Shown: positions 1 through 8,711 of the stretch, in pieces
How the letters are laid out: each line of letters begins with the position of its first letter
Position numbering within the stretch: position 1 is the first letter of the stretch
Assembly: GCF_022815645.1 (NCBI RefSeq)
Contig: NZ_JALGRO010000002.1
Location: 124,001 to 188,000, forward strand
DNA length: 64,000 nucleotides
Reading direction: 5' to 3'
From: Curtobacterium sp. VKM Ac-2922
GTDB lineage: Bacteria; Actinomycetota; Actinomycetes; Actinomycetales; Microbacteriaceae
Notes under the pieces: generated by a model
Told to the model about the DNA's origin: nothing
The model's input: the letters and a program-made list of their open reading frames with translations, nothing else
The model's database searches: none
Translations under genes and position numbers: made by a program

Positions 1-108
1 ACGCGCGATGCCGTCCTGGTGGAGTGGGCGCAGTTCGGGCAGCACGCCGAGGCCTGGGTCTGGCGATCGGCCGTGAAACACCGCGTTCTGCGGACAGAGC
101 GCGTGCAT
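1..108 (-). CDS. Possible 5' fragment of a regulator gene, cut by window edge
   Basis: An open frame runs from an ATG at 106-108 off the left edge (36 codons visible). The last visible residues (LPELRPLHQDGIAR) have the spacing of the first helix of some actinobacterial LysR-type regulators, but the helix-turn-helix itself lies outside the window. LysR regulators often sit beside EamA exporters, as would be the case here. The family guess is an inference from a very short stretch and may be wrong; no ribosome binding site is obvious. Confidence 0.2.
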   Translation of the reverse strand, partial: MHALCPQNAVFHGRSPDPGLGVLPELRPLHQDGIAR

Positions 109-131
109 CGGACTCCGCTTGGCGCACCCGA

Positions 132-167
132 TTGACACGTCGGTGACCACGGAGGATCGTTCGATCC
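132..167 (+). promoter_or_regulatory. Candidate promoter with a short palindrome
   Basis: TTGACA at 132-137 matches a consensus -35 box. At 154-167 the palindrome GGATCGTTCGATCC (6-bp arms) lies where a -10 box or operator would be. It could serve the 50-aa gene starting at 248. No clear TANNNT box follows, so this is tentative. Confidence 0.3.
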
Positions 168-247
168 GCCCCGGCTCAGCAAGAATCACGACGATCGAGA
201 CATCCGTCCCGTGCCGTCACCACCCCCCCGACCGGAAGGAGGCACCC

Positions 248-400
248 GTGAAGAACCACGACGTGCCGTCCTGGGTGGCACACGTGCTCACGCCGCCCGA
301 CGTGATCGCCGCCTACGTCGAGCGACGGGTGAACGACCCCGCTCTGCTGTCGGGCGAGCAGCACGAACCCACCTACGCGGACTTCCTCCGCGCCGAGTAG
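248..400 (+). CDS. Small protein of 50 residues, function unknown
   Basis: The GTG at 248 is preceded by a near-perfect ribosome binding site, GGAAGGAGG at 235-243, which is why I choose it over upstream in-frame starts. The product is soluble and slightly acidic, with the motif PPDVIAAYVERRVNDPALL suggesting one amphipathic helix; there is no signal peptide or membrane segment. Its last 28 bases overlap the 3' end of the convergent EamA gene. I do not recognise a family. The strong SD argues that it is a real gene rather than a chance frame. Confidence 0.6.
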   Translation: MKNHDVPSWVAHVLTPPDVIAAYVERRVNDPALLSGEQHEPTYADFLRAE

Positions 401-1254
401 ACCGTCACGCCGACGCTCGCCACCGTCACACAGGCGAGCGCGACCACCTCGACGAGCGAGAGCGCCTCGCCCAGCACGACCAGCCCCGCAAGGGCCGCGA
501 CCGCCGGGCCGAGACTCTGCAGCACGCCGAACACCCGGGTCGGCATGCGTCGCAGCGCCGACATCTCGAGCGCGTACGGCAGCACGCTCGACAGCACCCC
601 GACGACGCCGAACACGACCAGCAGTGACGGGTCGGCCCGGACGCCCGTGATCGCGGTCCCGAGGCCGAACGGCAGCGAGACCACCATCGCGACGAGCATC
701 GACACGGCCAGGCCGTCGACCCCGGGGATGATCGAGCCGACGTGCCGGTTCATCACGATGTAGCCCGCCCAGCACACGGCGGCGGCGACCGCGAACGCGA
801 CACCGCCGAGCTCGGTCACGGCAGTCGGTCCGACCCCGAGCAGCACGACACCGACCAGGGCGAGCACGGCCCAGAGCGCGTCGCGCCACCGCCGGGTGTG
901 CACGAGCGACAGCGAGAGCGGTCCGAGGAACTCGATCGTCACCGCGACACCGATCGGGATGGACGCGAACGCCAGGTAGATGAACACGTTCATGCCGCCG
1001 AGGGCCACGCCGAGGCCCAGCGCGCCGAGCCACTGCGCCCGTCGCCAGTGTCGGACGCGGGGGCGGACGACGAGCGCCAGCACGACCGCGCCGAGGACGA
1101 GCCGCAGGGTGGCCGCGCCGACCGGTCCGACCTCGTCGAAGCGGGTCTTCGCGATAGCCGCGCCGAGCTGCACCGAGACGATCGCGGCGAGGGACAGCAG
1201 CGGCGCGGGCGCGCGCGGCTTCCCACCCGGTGCGACGTCGGTGGGCGGGGTCAT
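373..1254 (-). CDS. EamA/DMT-family transporter (RhtA-like)
   Basis: The 293-residue product has about ten hydrophobic segments arranged as two EamA repeats, the usual architecture of drug/metabolite exporters such as RhtA, which export amino acids or small metabolites across the membrane. The first repeat includes the segment around GGMNVFIYLAF; the second contains LPYALEMSALRRMPTRVFG, typical of the RhtA branch. Its ATG overlaps the stop of the response-regulator gene by 4 bp (ATGA, 1251-1254), so it is probably cotranslated with the two-component system and may be part of its output. The substrate is unknown. Confidence 0.85.
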   Translation of the reverse strand: MTPPTDVAPGGKPRAPAPLLSLAAIVSVQLGAAIAKTRFDEVGPVGAATLRLVLGAVVLALVVRPRVRHWRRAQWLGALGLGVALGGMNVFIYLAFASIPIGVAVTIEFLGPLSLSLVHTRRWRDALWAVLALVGVVLLGVGPTAVTELGGVAFAVAAAVCWAGYIVMNRHVGSIIPGVDGLAVSMLVAMVVSLPFGLGTAITGVRADPSLLVVFGVVGVLSSVLPYALEMSALRRMPTRVFGVLQSLGPAVAALAGLVVLGEALSLVEVVALACVTVASVGVTVYSARRKSA

Positions 1255-1913
1255 CCGAGGTACGCGAGGACGGCGAGCACGCGGCGGTGGTCCTCGCCGG
1301 TGTCCTCGAGCGCGAGCTTGCCGAAGATGCTCGTCACGTGCTTCTCGACCGCGCCGGTCCCGATCACCAGCGCCCGGGCGATCGCGGCGTTCGTCCGGCC
1401 CTCGGCCATCAGGCCCAGGACCTCGCGCTCGCGCGGCGTCAGCGCTTGCAGCGGGTCACGGCGGCGGCGCATCAGCTGCGTGACCACCTCGGGGTCGAGC
1501 ACGGTGCCGCCGGAGGCGACCCGGCGCACGGCGTCGTCGATCTCCTCGAGCCGGGTGACCCGGTCCTTCAGCAGGTACCCGATGCCCGCGGACGAGGACG
1601 CCAGCAGCTCTTCAGCGTAGGTGGCCTCGACGTACTGCGACAGCAGGAGCACGCCGGTCGCGGGCGCGAGCCGACGGGTCTCGACGGCGGCACGGACGCC
1701 CTCGTCGGTGAACGTCGGCGGCATCCGCACGTCCATGACGACCACGTCGGGGGCGTCGTGGGGCAGCGTGGCCAGGAACGAGACGGCGTCGGCGTGCTGT
1801 CCGACGACGTCGATCCCGGCTTCGTCGAGCACCCGCGCCAGGCCTTCGCGCAGGAGCACCGCATCGTCGACGACGACGGCCCGGATGCGTGCTGCATCCG
1901 GGCCGTCGGTCAT
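1251..1913 (-). CDS. NarL/FixJ-type response regulator
   Basis: 220 residues. The N-terminal receiver domain has the acidic pair after AVVVDD and a phospho-acceptor Asp near residue 61 (VVVMDVRMPP). The C-terminal LuxR-type helix-turn-helix begins at LTPREREVLGLMAEG (about residues 155-205). It lies 22 bp downstream of the histidine kinase gene and overlaps the EamA gene by 4 bp, giving a three-gene operon. It is expected to bind DNA when phosphorylated by the kinase; targets cannot be seen here, though autoregulation and control of the exporter are likely. Confidence 0.92.
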   Translation of the reverse strand: MTDGPDAARIRAVVVDDAVLLREGLARVLDEAGIDVVGQHADAVSFLATLPHDAPDVVVMDVRMPPTFTDEGVRAAVETRRLAPATGVLLLSQYVEATYAEELLASSSAGIGYLLKDRVTRLEEIDDAVRRVASGGTVLDPEVVTQLMRRRRDPLQALTPREREVLGLMAEGRTNAAIARALVIGTGAVEKHVTSIFGKLALEDTGEDHRRVLAVLAYLG

Positions 1914-1935
1914 GACACCAGACTAGTGGCGCGCC

Positions 1936-3414
1936 TCACCGTGCCGTCGGCACCCCGTTGAGTGCGCCGAGCGGGATCCGTGCGGTGGCCTGGGTGGGGC
2001 CGCCCTCGGGGCTCGACACCGTGAGCTCGCCGTCCAGGGAGCGCATCCGCCCCATCAGGCCCTCGATGCCGTGGCCCTCCCGCACGCTCGCGCCGCCAAC
2101 ACCGTCGTCCGTCACGCTGACCGTCAGGTGCCACACCGCCGACGCGTCGACGATCAGCCCCATGTACACGCCCGCCGCCGAGGCACCGGCGTGCTTGGCG
2201 GTGTTCGTCAGCAGCTCGGACACCGTGAAGTAGACGTTCCGCTGGATCTCGGACCCGAGGGTCAGTCCCTCGGGCAGACGGATCTCGAGCCCGGTCGGGA
2301 TCGAGGTGCGGGCGACCAGGGCCTCGAGCGCTGCGACGAGTCCGCGGTCGAGCAGGATCGGCGGTGCGAACCCCCGCGAGAGCGCCCGGAGCTCGTCGAG
2401 CGCGTCGCGGGCGTGCTCGGACGCCTCGCCGATGAGCCGCTTCGCGCCGACCGGGTCCTTCTCGAACGCCCGCTCGGCGGCAGCCAGGTCCATCCGCAGC
2501 CGGACGAGCCGCTGCTGTGGCCCGTCGTGCAGGTCACGTTCGATCTGCCGCAGCGCCTGTCCCTCGGCCGTCACCGCACCGGCACGGGAGGCCTGCAGCC
2601 CCGCCACCCGCTGCTCGAGCTGCTCGGCACGGAACCCGCCGAGCAGCCCGAAGTCGATCCAGTAGTGCGCGAGCACCGACGCCCGTGCCCACAGCGGGAA
2701 CAGGGCCACCGACGCCGCCATCGACACCAGCCCGAGCAGACCGACCCCGAGTACGGTCGCCGAGCCGTAGGGGAAGTACCCGCTGCGCAGGTTGTTCACC
2801 AGGAACGCGCCGACGAGTGCGACGGGCCACAGGAACCCCGCGACGAGCAGCAGGCCGGCACCGACCGTCGCCAGGGCGGCGAGCGGGTAGACGACGATCG
2901 CGTGCAACAGGTACAGCCAGTAGTGCGGGTTCGCGACGGCCGAGCCGGTGCGGGTCCACCAGTTCTGCTGCCAGCGTGGCGTCCAGTCGACGGGCCGGAT
3001 CGGTCGACGGTCGGCCCAGGACATCCGGAGTCGCTCGAACTGACCGAGCCACCGCGCGACGAACAGCGCGACGAAGAACATCAGCAGCACGAACGGGTTG
3101 AACAGGTCGCGGAACCCGCCGCCGAACACCGCCGTCGGGAACGCGACGTACAGCGTGCAGAGCAGCACCGCGGTGAGGGCCATGTAGCCCACGTCGCGGG
3201 GCAGTCGTCGCCACGCGTCACGGTAGAACTCCCCCGCCGTGGGCGGCGGCTGGACCGGGTGCTGCGGCGGCTGCTGTGCCGACGACGGCTCGGGAGCGGC
3301 GGCCTGTGGCTGCTCGTGGCTGGGGTGCGCCGGCATGGGTGTCGTGGCTCCCGGAGGTACGGCGTCGTCCAGCGGCACGGTGATCGCCTGGTCGAGTCGG
3401 TCGGTGTCGGTCAT
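1936..3414 (-). CDS. Membrane sensor histidine kinase (HisKA_3 type)
   Basis: 492 residues from the ATG at 3414; the frame stays open far upstream, but family-like sequence begins here. Residues 1-60 form a Pro/Gln-rich cytoplasmic tail, followed by four to six membrane segments (about 75-250) resembling the actinobacterial 'putative sensor' domain. The dimerisation/phospho-acceptor motif is RDLHDGPQQRLV with His near residue 297. The ATPase domain shows the N box NTAKHAG (about 403) and the G box DDGVGG (about 434). It should autophosphorylate and pass phosphate to the adjacent NarL-type regulator. The signal is unknown; many relatives sense cell-envelope stress. Confidence 0.9.
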   Translation of the reverse strand: MTDTDRLDQAITVPLDDAVPPGATTPMPAHPSHEQPQAAAPEPSSAQQPPQHPVQPPPTAGEFYRDAWRRLPRDVGYMALTAVLLCTLYVAFPTAVFGGGFRDLFNPFVLLMFFVALFVARWLGQFERLRMSWADRRPIRPVDWTPRWQQNWWTRTGSAVANPHYWLYLLHAIVVYPLAALATVGAGLLLVAGFLWPVALVGAFLVNNLRSGYFPYGSATVLGVGLLGLVSMAASVALFPLWARASVLAHYWIDFGLLGGFRAEQLEQRVAGLQASRAGAVTAEGQALRQIERDLHDGPQQRLVRLRMDLAAAERAFEKDPVGAKRLIGEASEHARDALDELRALSRGFAPPILLDRGLVAALEALVARTSIPTGLEIRLPEGLTLGSEIQRNVYFTVSELLTNTAKHAGASAAGVYMGLIVDASAVWHLTVSVTDDGVGGASVREGHGIEGLMGRMRSLDGELTVSSPEGGPTQATARIPLGALNGVPTAR

Positions 3415-3486
3415 GTCCTCGAGCCTCGCGGAACGCGGCTCGAACCCCCATCCTGCCCCCTCCCGCACACGGGGTGGGGTTGGCCC

Positions 3487-3492
3487 TACCCT
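3487..3492 (+). promoter_or_regulatory. -10 box TACCCT, leaderless start
   Basis: TACCCT lies exactly 6 nt before the ATG at 3499, the spacing expected if transcription begins at the start codon itself. Confidence 0.5.
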
Positions 3493-3498
3493 GGGCCG

Positions 3499-4092
3499 AT
3501 GGGGAACAGCACGAGGGAACGACTGATCGCACTGGCCGGGGTGGTGGCGGCACTGCTGCCGGCGGTGGACGGTGTCGCCGGACTGGCGACGCTGACGACC
3601 TGGTACCCGGGCCGCGGAGTGCTGGCGACGGGAGCGGTGGTCGCCGCCCTGTGCGCCGTGGTGATCGGTCTCGGCGCGTGGCGACGGGCCGATCGGACGA
3701 CCCTGGCTCTGGCGTTGTCCGTGGTGCTGTTCGCCCTGACGTGGCTTCCGGTGCCGCTGGGCCTCTGGCCGATCTCGGCCATCGCGCTGCTGGCGTCCCA
3801 GGCGCTCCTGATCGCGTTCGGCGTGCTGGTCGCACGGCGCAGCACCGGCCTGACGCGCATCACGGGGTGGTCCGTCGCTGCCGGCGGCATCGTGTGGCTG
3901 CTCGGCGGACTGGTCACGTGGTTCGGCGCGGTCCCGAACGCGTCCCAGGAGCTGCTCGGAGCGCTGTTCGTCATCGCTCCGCTCGGGATGCTGATCGGGT
4001 TCCTGGCGGCAGCCGTGCTGTTCGCCGGTCCGCTGCTCCGTCCGGTCGCCCAGGGCGCCCGGTACCTCTGGTCCACCGCCGAGGTGCGCTGA
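3499..4092 (+). CDS. Uncharacterised membrane protein, 197 aa
   Basis: The ATG at 3499 follows a TACCCT -10 box by 6 nt, so the mRNA is probably leaderless. The protein is almost entirely hydrophobic with five or six predicted transmembrane helices, short arginine-rich loops (GAWRRADRT, VARRSTGL) and a short cytoplasmic end (YLWSTAEVR). There is no catalytic motif. It is divergent from the histidine kinase and convergent with the serine hydrolase. I do not recognise a named family, and its role in the membrane is unknown. Confidence 0.7.
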   Translation: MGNSTRERLIALAGVVAALLPAVDGVAGLATLTTWYPGRGVLATGAVVAALCAVVIGLGAWRRADRTTLALALSVVLFALTWLPVPLGLWPISAIALLASQALLIAFGVLVARRSTGLTRITGWSVAAGGIVWLLGGLVTWFGAVPNASQELLGALFVIAPLGMLIGFLAAAVLFAGPLLRPVAQGARYLWSTAEVR

Positions 4093-4181
4093 GCGGTTCT
4101 CCACAGCTGGTCGGTCCGGCTCCGTCGCGCCCGTCACCCTGGGTGCATGGGTGACGCACGTCGCCGAACCGGGTCGACCCG

Positions 4182-5588
4182 TCACACGAGACCGGCGGCG
4201 ACCTCGGGTGTCTCGTCCGGGATCGACCACGGGTGCTCGGTCATGCCGCCGCTGCCACGGATCGACCGGACGGTGCCGTCGGTGCGGCGGGCGACGGTGA
4301 TGTCCTCGTCGATCGAACCGAAGCGGTTGCCGTGGGTCATGCGGAGCGTGTCGGCGTCGACGACCCGCAGGCGGACGGGCGACTCGAGGGGGTCCGGGGC
4401 GGCCGGGTCGAACGCCAGCAGCCGGTCGCCGACACGGGCGATGTCGGTGATGCCCCACGGGTTCGCGTAGCGCCCCGTGACACCAGTCACGTCGACGTCG
4501 CCGGGGATCGGGTCTCCCGGGGCGTGCTCGTCGGCGGCGGCGTCGAGCAGCCGGACGATGCCCGTCGCCAGCATCGATGCGGGCCCGGCCGCGGCGCTCG
4601 TCATGACGGACACGACGAGCCCCGACTCCGGGTCGAACACCGACTGCGTGATGTGCCCGGGGAACCCGCCGGAGTGGCCACGGACCTCGCGCCCGTCGAT
4701 CCGGTCGACGATGAAGCCCGCGCCGTAGCCGCGCGCCGAGGGGTCGTCGTCCGAAGCGCTCCAGGCCTTGCGTTGGGCCAGGCGCTTGGCGTGGTCGCTC
4801 AGCAGCGTGCCCTGACCGAGCACGTGCGCCGAGAAGTACCGGACCAGGTCCGACGCGGTGCCGTGGAATCCCGTCGCCGCTGCCATCGCTCGGGTGTCGA
4901 CGTGGTCGATGCGCTGCCGGGTCCTGGCGGTGTGCAGGCCCGAGTACCCGACGACGAACTCGTCGGCACGCTCGGCATCCCAGTCCGGGCCGGTGTTCGT
5001 CAGGCCGAGCGGCTCGATGATCGATGCCCGGACGACGTCGCCGTACGACTGACCTGACACCGCCTGGATGACGAGCCCGAGTAAGGAGTACCCGAGGTTC
5101 GAGTAGTTGAACGAGGAACCTGCGGGGACCTTCTGCCCACGGTCGAGCACGAGCGCGAGGAGCTCGTCCTCGTCCGGGAACGGGTGCACGAGCGACCAGT
5201 GGTCGCCGTCGTGCCCGTCGCGGATGACCCCCGCACCCATCTCCATGAGCTCGCGGACGGTGGCGTCCGCGATCGGCGAACCACCGTCGACGAGCGTCGG
5301 GACGTACGTCCCGACCGTGTCGTCCAGCCGCAGCAGCCCGCGCTCGGCCATGATCAGCAGCGCCGTCGCGGTGAAGGTCTTCGAATGTGACGCGATCCGG
5401 AACAGGTCGTTCGTCGTCAGACGGCGACCGGCCTCGACGTCGGCGTACCCCCACGCCTCGGAGAGCAGCTGGTCACCGCGGTACCCGATCGCGACCTGCA
5501 CGCCGGGCACACGGAGCTGGAACACCTTGTACGACACCCACTCGTGGATGTAGGGCAGGACGGTCTCGTACGCGGCGCGGTTCGTCAT
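4182..5588 (-). CDS. Serine hydrolase, beta-lactamase/class C-like fold
   Basis: 468 residues. The nucleophile motif SxxK is seen as SHSK after NDLFRIA, and the YxN motif as YSN in FNYSNLGYSLLG; both are typical of the beta-lactamase-related (DUF/EstB/AmpC-like) serine hydrolases that act on peptides or esters. The HxG-like motif is RGHSGGFPG. A C-terminal extension of about 100 residues follows. No signal peptide is seen, so it is probably cytoplasmic. The start at 5588 (MTNRAAYETV) avoids overlap with the divergent PaiB gene, although upstream in-frame starts exist. The substrate is unknown. Confidence 0.85.
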   Translation of the reverse strand: MTNRAAYETVLPYIHEWVSYKVFQLRVPGVQVAIGYRGDQLLSEAWGYADVEAGRRLTTNDLFRIASHSKTFTATALLIMAERGLLRLDDTVGTYVPTLVDGGSPIADATVRELMEMGAGVIRDGHDGDHWSLVHPFPDEDELLALVLDRGQKVPAGSSFNYSNLGYSLLGLVIQAVSGQSYGDVVRASIIEPLGLTNTGPDWDAERADEFVVGYSGLHTARTRQRIDHVDTRAMAAATGFHGTASDLVRYFSAHVLGQGTLLSDHAKRLAQRKAWSASDDDPSARGYGAGFIVDRIDGREVRGHSGGFPGHITQSVFDPESGLVVSVMTSAAAGPASMLATGIVRLLDAAADEHAPGDPIPGDVDVTGVTGRYANPWGITDIARVGDRLLAFDPAAPDPLESPVRLRVVDADTLRMTHGNRFGSIDEDITVARRTDGTVRSIRGSGGMTEHPWSIPDETPEVAAGLV

Positions 5589-5622
5589 GACGCCCAGACT
5601 TCCATGTGCCACGCTGACGGGC

Positions 5623-6303
5623 ATGCGGCACACACCCCACTTCCTGATGACGGACGTCGACGAGGTGCGGCGCCTGGTGCGCGAGAACCCGTGGGCGACG
5701 ATCGTGTCGCACACCGACGCCGGCATCGTCGCGTCGCACTACCCGTTCCTGCTCGAGACCCCCGGCCCCGACGACGACCCGGACGCCGTCGTGCTCGTGT
5801 CGCACGTCGGACGGCCCGACGAACGCGCGCACGAACTCGGGCAGCACCAGGTACTGGTCATCGTGCAGGGGCCGCACGGGTACGTCTCCCCCGGCTGGTA
5901 CCCGCCCGACCAGTTCGTGCCCACCTGGAACCACGTCACGGCACACTGCTGGGGCACGCCGGAGATCCTGTCCGACGACGAGAACCTGCGCGTGCTCGGG
6001 GAACTCGTCGACCACTTCGAGCAGGCGATGCCGTCACCCGTCTCGCTCGACGTGGACATCGACACCGCAGCCCGGGTGGCGAAGGGCACCGTCGGCATCC
6101 GCCTCCGCGTCACCCGGTTCGACGCCCGCGCCAAGCTCTCGCAGAACAAGGCACCCGAGGTCATCGACACGATCATCGCGGGCCTGCGCGGTGACGGCCC
6201 CTACGCGTCGCCCGCACTCGCGGCCGAGATGGAGCGGGTCCGGCCCGACGGCAGTGACGATCACGACGGCCGTGACGACCAGGACGGACAGGAGGCACGG
6301 TGA
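5623..6303 (+). CDS. PaiB-family FMN-binding protein
   Basis: 226 residues starting MRHTPHFLMTDVDEV. The PaiB/FMN-binding split-barrel family is recognisable from IVSHTDAGIVASHYPFLLE, VSHVGRPDE and VSPGWYP, and from the C-terminal segment VTRFDARAKLSQNK, where the family carries 'AKFKLSQN'. In Bacillus PaiB was described as a negative regulator of sporulation and protease genes, but most homologues are probably flavin-binding enzymes or sensors. The length is close to the family norm plus an acidic His/Asp-rich tail. Its stop overlaps the GTG of the amidohydrolase (GTGA), indicating coupled translation. Confidence 0.85.
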   Translation: MRHTPHFLMTDVDEVRRLVRENPWATIVSHTDAGIVASHYPFLLETPGPDDDPDAVVLVSHVGRPDERAHELGQHQVLVIVQGPHGYVSPGWYPPDQFVPTWNHVTAHCWGTPEILSDDENLRVLGELVDHFEQAMPSPVSLDVDIDTAARVAKGTVGIRLRVTRFDARAKLSQNKAPEVIDTIIAGLRGDGPYASPALAAEMERVRPDGSDDHDGRDDQDGQEAR

Positions 6304-7769
6304 GCGACCTGCTGCTGCGCACCGTCCGGCGCGTGGGCACGTCCGGAGCCCCCGCCGACGTGCGCGTCCGTGCCGGGGTCGTCACCGCCGTGGCACCCGC
6401 CGGCACGCTCGACCCCGGCGACCACGACACCGAGGTGGTCGAGGCCGACGGCGCCTGGCTCGGCCCCGGACTCGTCGACCACCACACCCACTTCGACCAG
6501 TGGGCCCTGGTCCGGCGGCGCATCGACGTGTCCGCGTGCGCGTCCGCCGAGGCCGTGGCGGACGTGCTCGCCGCGGCAGCGCGGACCGGCGTGACGGACG
6601 CCGTGCTGATCGGACACGGGTACCGCGACGGGTTGTGGCCGCGGCCCGCCCGACGTGCGCTGCTCGATGCAGCCGCACCGGGCCTCCCGGCCGTCGTCAT
6701 CAGCGCCGACCTGCACGCCGTCTGGTGCAACGCTCGCGCACTCGCGCACTTCGCCGCTGCGGTCGGACGGCCACTGCCGGCCGGCGAGGACGGCGTGCTG
6801 CGCGAGCAGGACGCCTTCGACGTGACCGCCGCACTGTCGCGAGTCCCCGACGACGTGCTCGACACCGCCGTGGCCGACGCCGTCGACGCGGCGGCCACCC
6901 GCGGTGTGACGCAGGTCGTCGACCTCGAGATGCGCTTCGGCCTCGACCGCTGGACACGCCGCGTCCGCGACGGCATCGACGGGCTGCGGGTGGCGTGCGG
7001 CGTGTACCCGGACGACCTCGACGCCGTCATCGCGCGCGGACTCCGCACCGGCGACGTGGTCGACGGCACCCGGGGCCTGGTGACGATGGGACCGTTCAAG
7101 GTCGTCACGGACGGGTCGCTCGGCACCCGGACGGCAGCCATGGCGACCGGCGAGGGCATGCTCGTCTGGCCGTTCGACGAACTCCACGCGATCACCCGCC
7201 GCGCCGTCGACGCCGGACTCGTCCCCGCGATCCACGCCATCGGCGACCGGGCCAACACCGTCGCCCTCGACGTCTTCGAGGCCGTCGGCGCCCGCGGCTC
7301 GATCGAGCACGCGCAGCTGCTCGCCGACACCGACGTCGAGCGCTTCGCCCGCCTGGGCGTGACGGCGTCGGTGCAGCCCGAGCACGCGATGGACGACCGT
7401 GACGTCGTCGACAAGTACTGGGCGGACAGCGCCGAGCGTGCCTACGTGTTCGCGTCGCTCGCCGCGGCCGGCGCCCGCGTGGTGCTCGGATCCGACGCAC
7501 CCGTCGCGCCACTCGACCCGTGGGTGTCCCTCGCCGCCGCCGTAGGACGTGACCGCGACGGCCGCGCACCGTGGCACCCGGAGCAGCGGATGACGGCGCT
7601 CGCCGCGTGGCAGGGGTCGACGGACGGCCGGGTGAGCGTGTCCGTGGGGGACGTCGCCGACCTGGTGCTGGTGGCGGACGACCCGCTCACCGCGTCGACG
7701 GCCACGCTGCGGACGATGCCGGTGCTCGGCACCGCGATCGCCGGACGGTGGACCCACCTGGAGCGCTGA
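6300..7769 (+). CDS. YtcJ-like metal-dependent amidohydrolase
   Basis: 489 residues starting at GTG 6300. Amidohydrolase-superfamily metal ligands are visible: VDHHTHFDQW in strand 1, later His in AIHAIGDRAN and IEHAQLL, and the catalytic Asp in LGSDAPVAPLDPW. This arrangement matches the amidohydrolase_3 (YtcJ) group, which hydrolyses amides or formamides in the cytoplasm. The C-terminal composite beta-sandwich is present (VGDVADLVLVADDPL). It is translationally coupled to paiB. The substrate cannot be inferred. It ends 3 bp before the convergent glycosylase gene. Confidence 0.88.
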   Translation: MSDLLLRTVRRVGTSGAPADVRVRAGVVTAVAPAGTLDPGDHDTEVVEADGAWLGPGLVDHHTHFDQWALVRRRIDVSACASAEAVADVLAAAARTGVTDAVLIGHGYRDGLWPRPARRALLDAAAPGLPAVVISADLHAVWCNARALAHFAAAVGRPLPAGEDGVLREQDAFDVTAALSRVPDDVLDTAVADAVDAAATRGVTQVVDLEMRFGLDRWTRRVRDGIDGLRVACGVYPDDLDAVIARGLRTGDVVDGTRGLVTMGPFKVVTDGSLGTRTAAMATGEGMLVWPFDELHAITRRAVDAGLVPAIHAIGDRANTVALDVFEAVGARGSIEHAQLLADTDVERFARLGVTASVQPEHAMDDRDVVDKYWADSAERAYVFASLAAAGARVVLGSDAPVAPLDPWVSLAAAVGRDRDGRAPWHPEQRMTALAAWQGSTDGRVSVSVGDVADLVLVADDPLTASTATLRTMPVLGTAIAGRWTHLER

Positions 7770-7772
7770 GGG

Positions 7773-8702
7773 CTACTTCTGGTCCTTCGGGCACCAGTAG
7801 AGCTTGCGGCCGGCCATGTCGGCCATCCGGATCTCGGTGCCGCACACCCGGCAGGGCTCGCCCTGGCGGTGGTACACCCAGTGCCGGTCCTTCCGCGAGC
7901 GCAGCGCCTTCTTGTGCTCGGCCGGCGACAGCCCGTCCATCGTCAGCATCAGGCCGTCGCGGACCCCCTCGTGCAGCAGCTTCGACCAGTCCGCCCACAG
8001 CGCCTTCGCCTGCTTGACGGTGATCTTCTTGCCCACCTTGTACGGGTCGATCCGCTGCCGGAACAGCAGTTCGGCGCGGTAGATGTTGCCGATCCCGCTC
8101 ACCACGGACTGGTCCATCAGCAGCTGCCCGATCGCGACGTTGCGCTTCCGGACGTTGTCGACGAAGGCCTGCTCGGCCTCGGGTCCGTCGTCGTTCACCG
8201 GGTCCGGCCCGAGCTTGTCGAGTGCGCGCTGCACCCCCGCCGCATCCTCGACCACGCAGGCGGTCGGCCCACGCAGGTCGGCGACGGTGTCCTCGGTGAG
8301 CAGGCGCACGCGCACCTGGCCGACGGGGTCGGGCGGGAAGGCCTCGATCGGGTCCTCGGACTTCTCCTGCTCGGCCATCCGGTACCGGGCCAGCCGGGGC
8401 GCGCCGATCGACGACAGGGACTCCTCGCGGTCGTCGTCGTCGGACAGCGCCTGGGACGTCGAGATCACACCGGCGAAGTCCCACGCCCCGTACAGGCCCA
8501 GGTGGACCCGCAGGAACAGGTCGTCCTCGAACTCCAGGAACATCTGCTTGCCCACCGCCCGCGACGCGACCATGCGCTTGCCGTCGAGCTGCGCGGCACC
8601 GGCGGCGAACCGACCCTGCGGACTCGACACCTCGCAGCGTTTGCCGACGAAGTGCCGGGAGAACTGGTTGGCGATCCTGTGGACGGAGTGACCCTCGGGC
8701 AT
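7773..8702 (-). CDS. Fpg/Nei-family DNA glycosylase (Nei2-like)
   Basis: 309 residues beginning MPEGHSVHR: Pro2 and Glu3 are the catalytic pair of Fpg/Nei enzymes, which excise oxidised bases and nick the DNA (base excision repair). The helix-two-turn-helix region contains VSGIGNIYRAELLF. The C-terminal zinc finger starts CRVCGTE but ends YWCPKDQK, so the fourth cysteine expected in a CxxC...CxxC finger is replaced by Asp. The finger may bind zinc weakly or use another ligand. The start is preceded at 6 nt by TAGACA, a near -10 box. It is not coupled to rpiB. Confidence 0.9.
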   Translation of the reverse strand: MPEGHSVHRIANQFSRHFVGKRCEVSSPQGRFAAGAAQLDGKRMVASRAVGKQMFLEFEDDLFLRVHLGLYGAWDFAGVISTSQALSDDDDREESLSSIGAPRLARYRMAEQEKSEDPIEAFPPDPVGQVRVRLLTEDTVADLRGPTACVVEDAAGVQRALDKLGPDPVNDDGPEAEQAFVDNVRKRNVAIGQLLMDQSVVSGIGNIYRAELLFRQRIDPYKVGKKITVKQAKALWADWSKLLHEGVRDGLMLTMDGLSPAEHKKALRSRKDRHWVYHRQGEPCRVCGTEIRMADMAGRKLYWCPKDQK

Positions 8703-8711
8703 GCGACCTGT

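Noticed and set aside
1936..5454. A 1172-codon open frame covering the histidine kinase and antisense of neighbouring genes
   Set aside because: Only the part from 3414 downstream has family sequence; the rest is low-complexity shadow translation of genes on the other strand, a usual effect in 70% G+C DNA.
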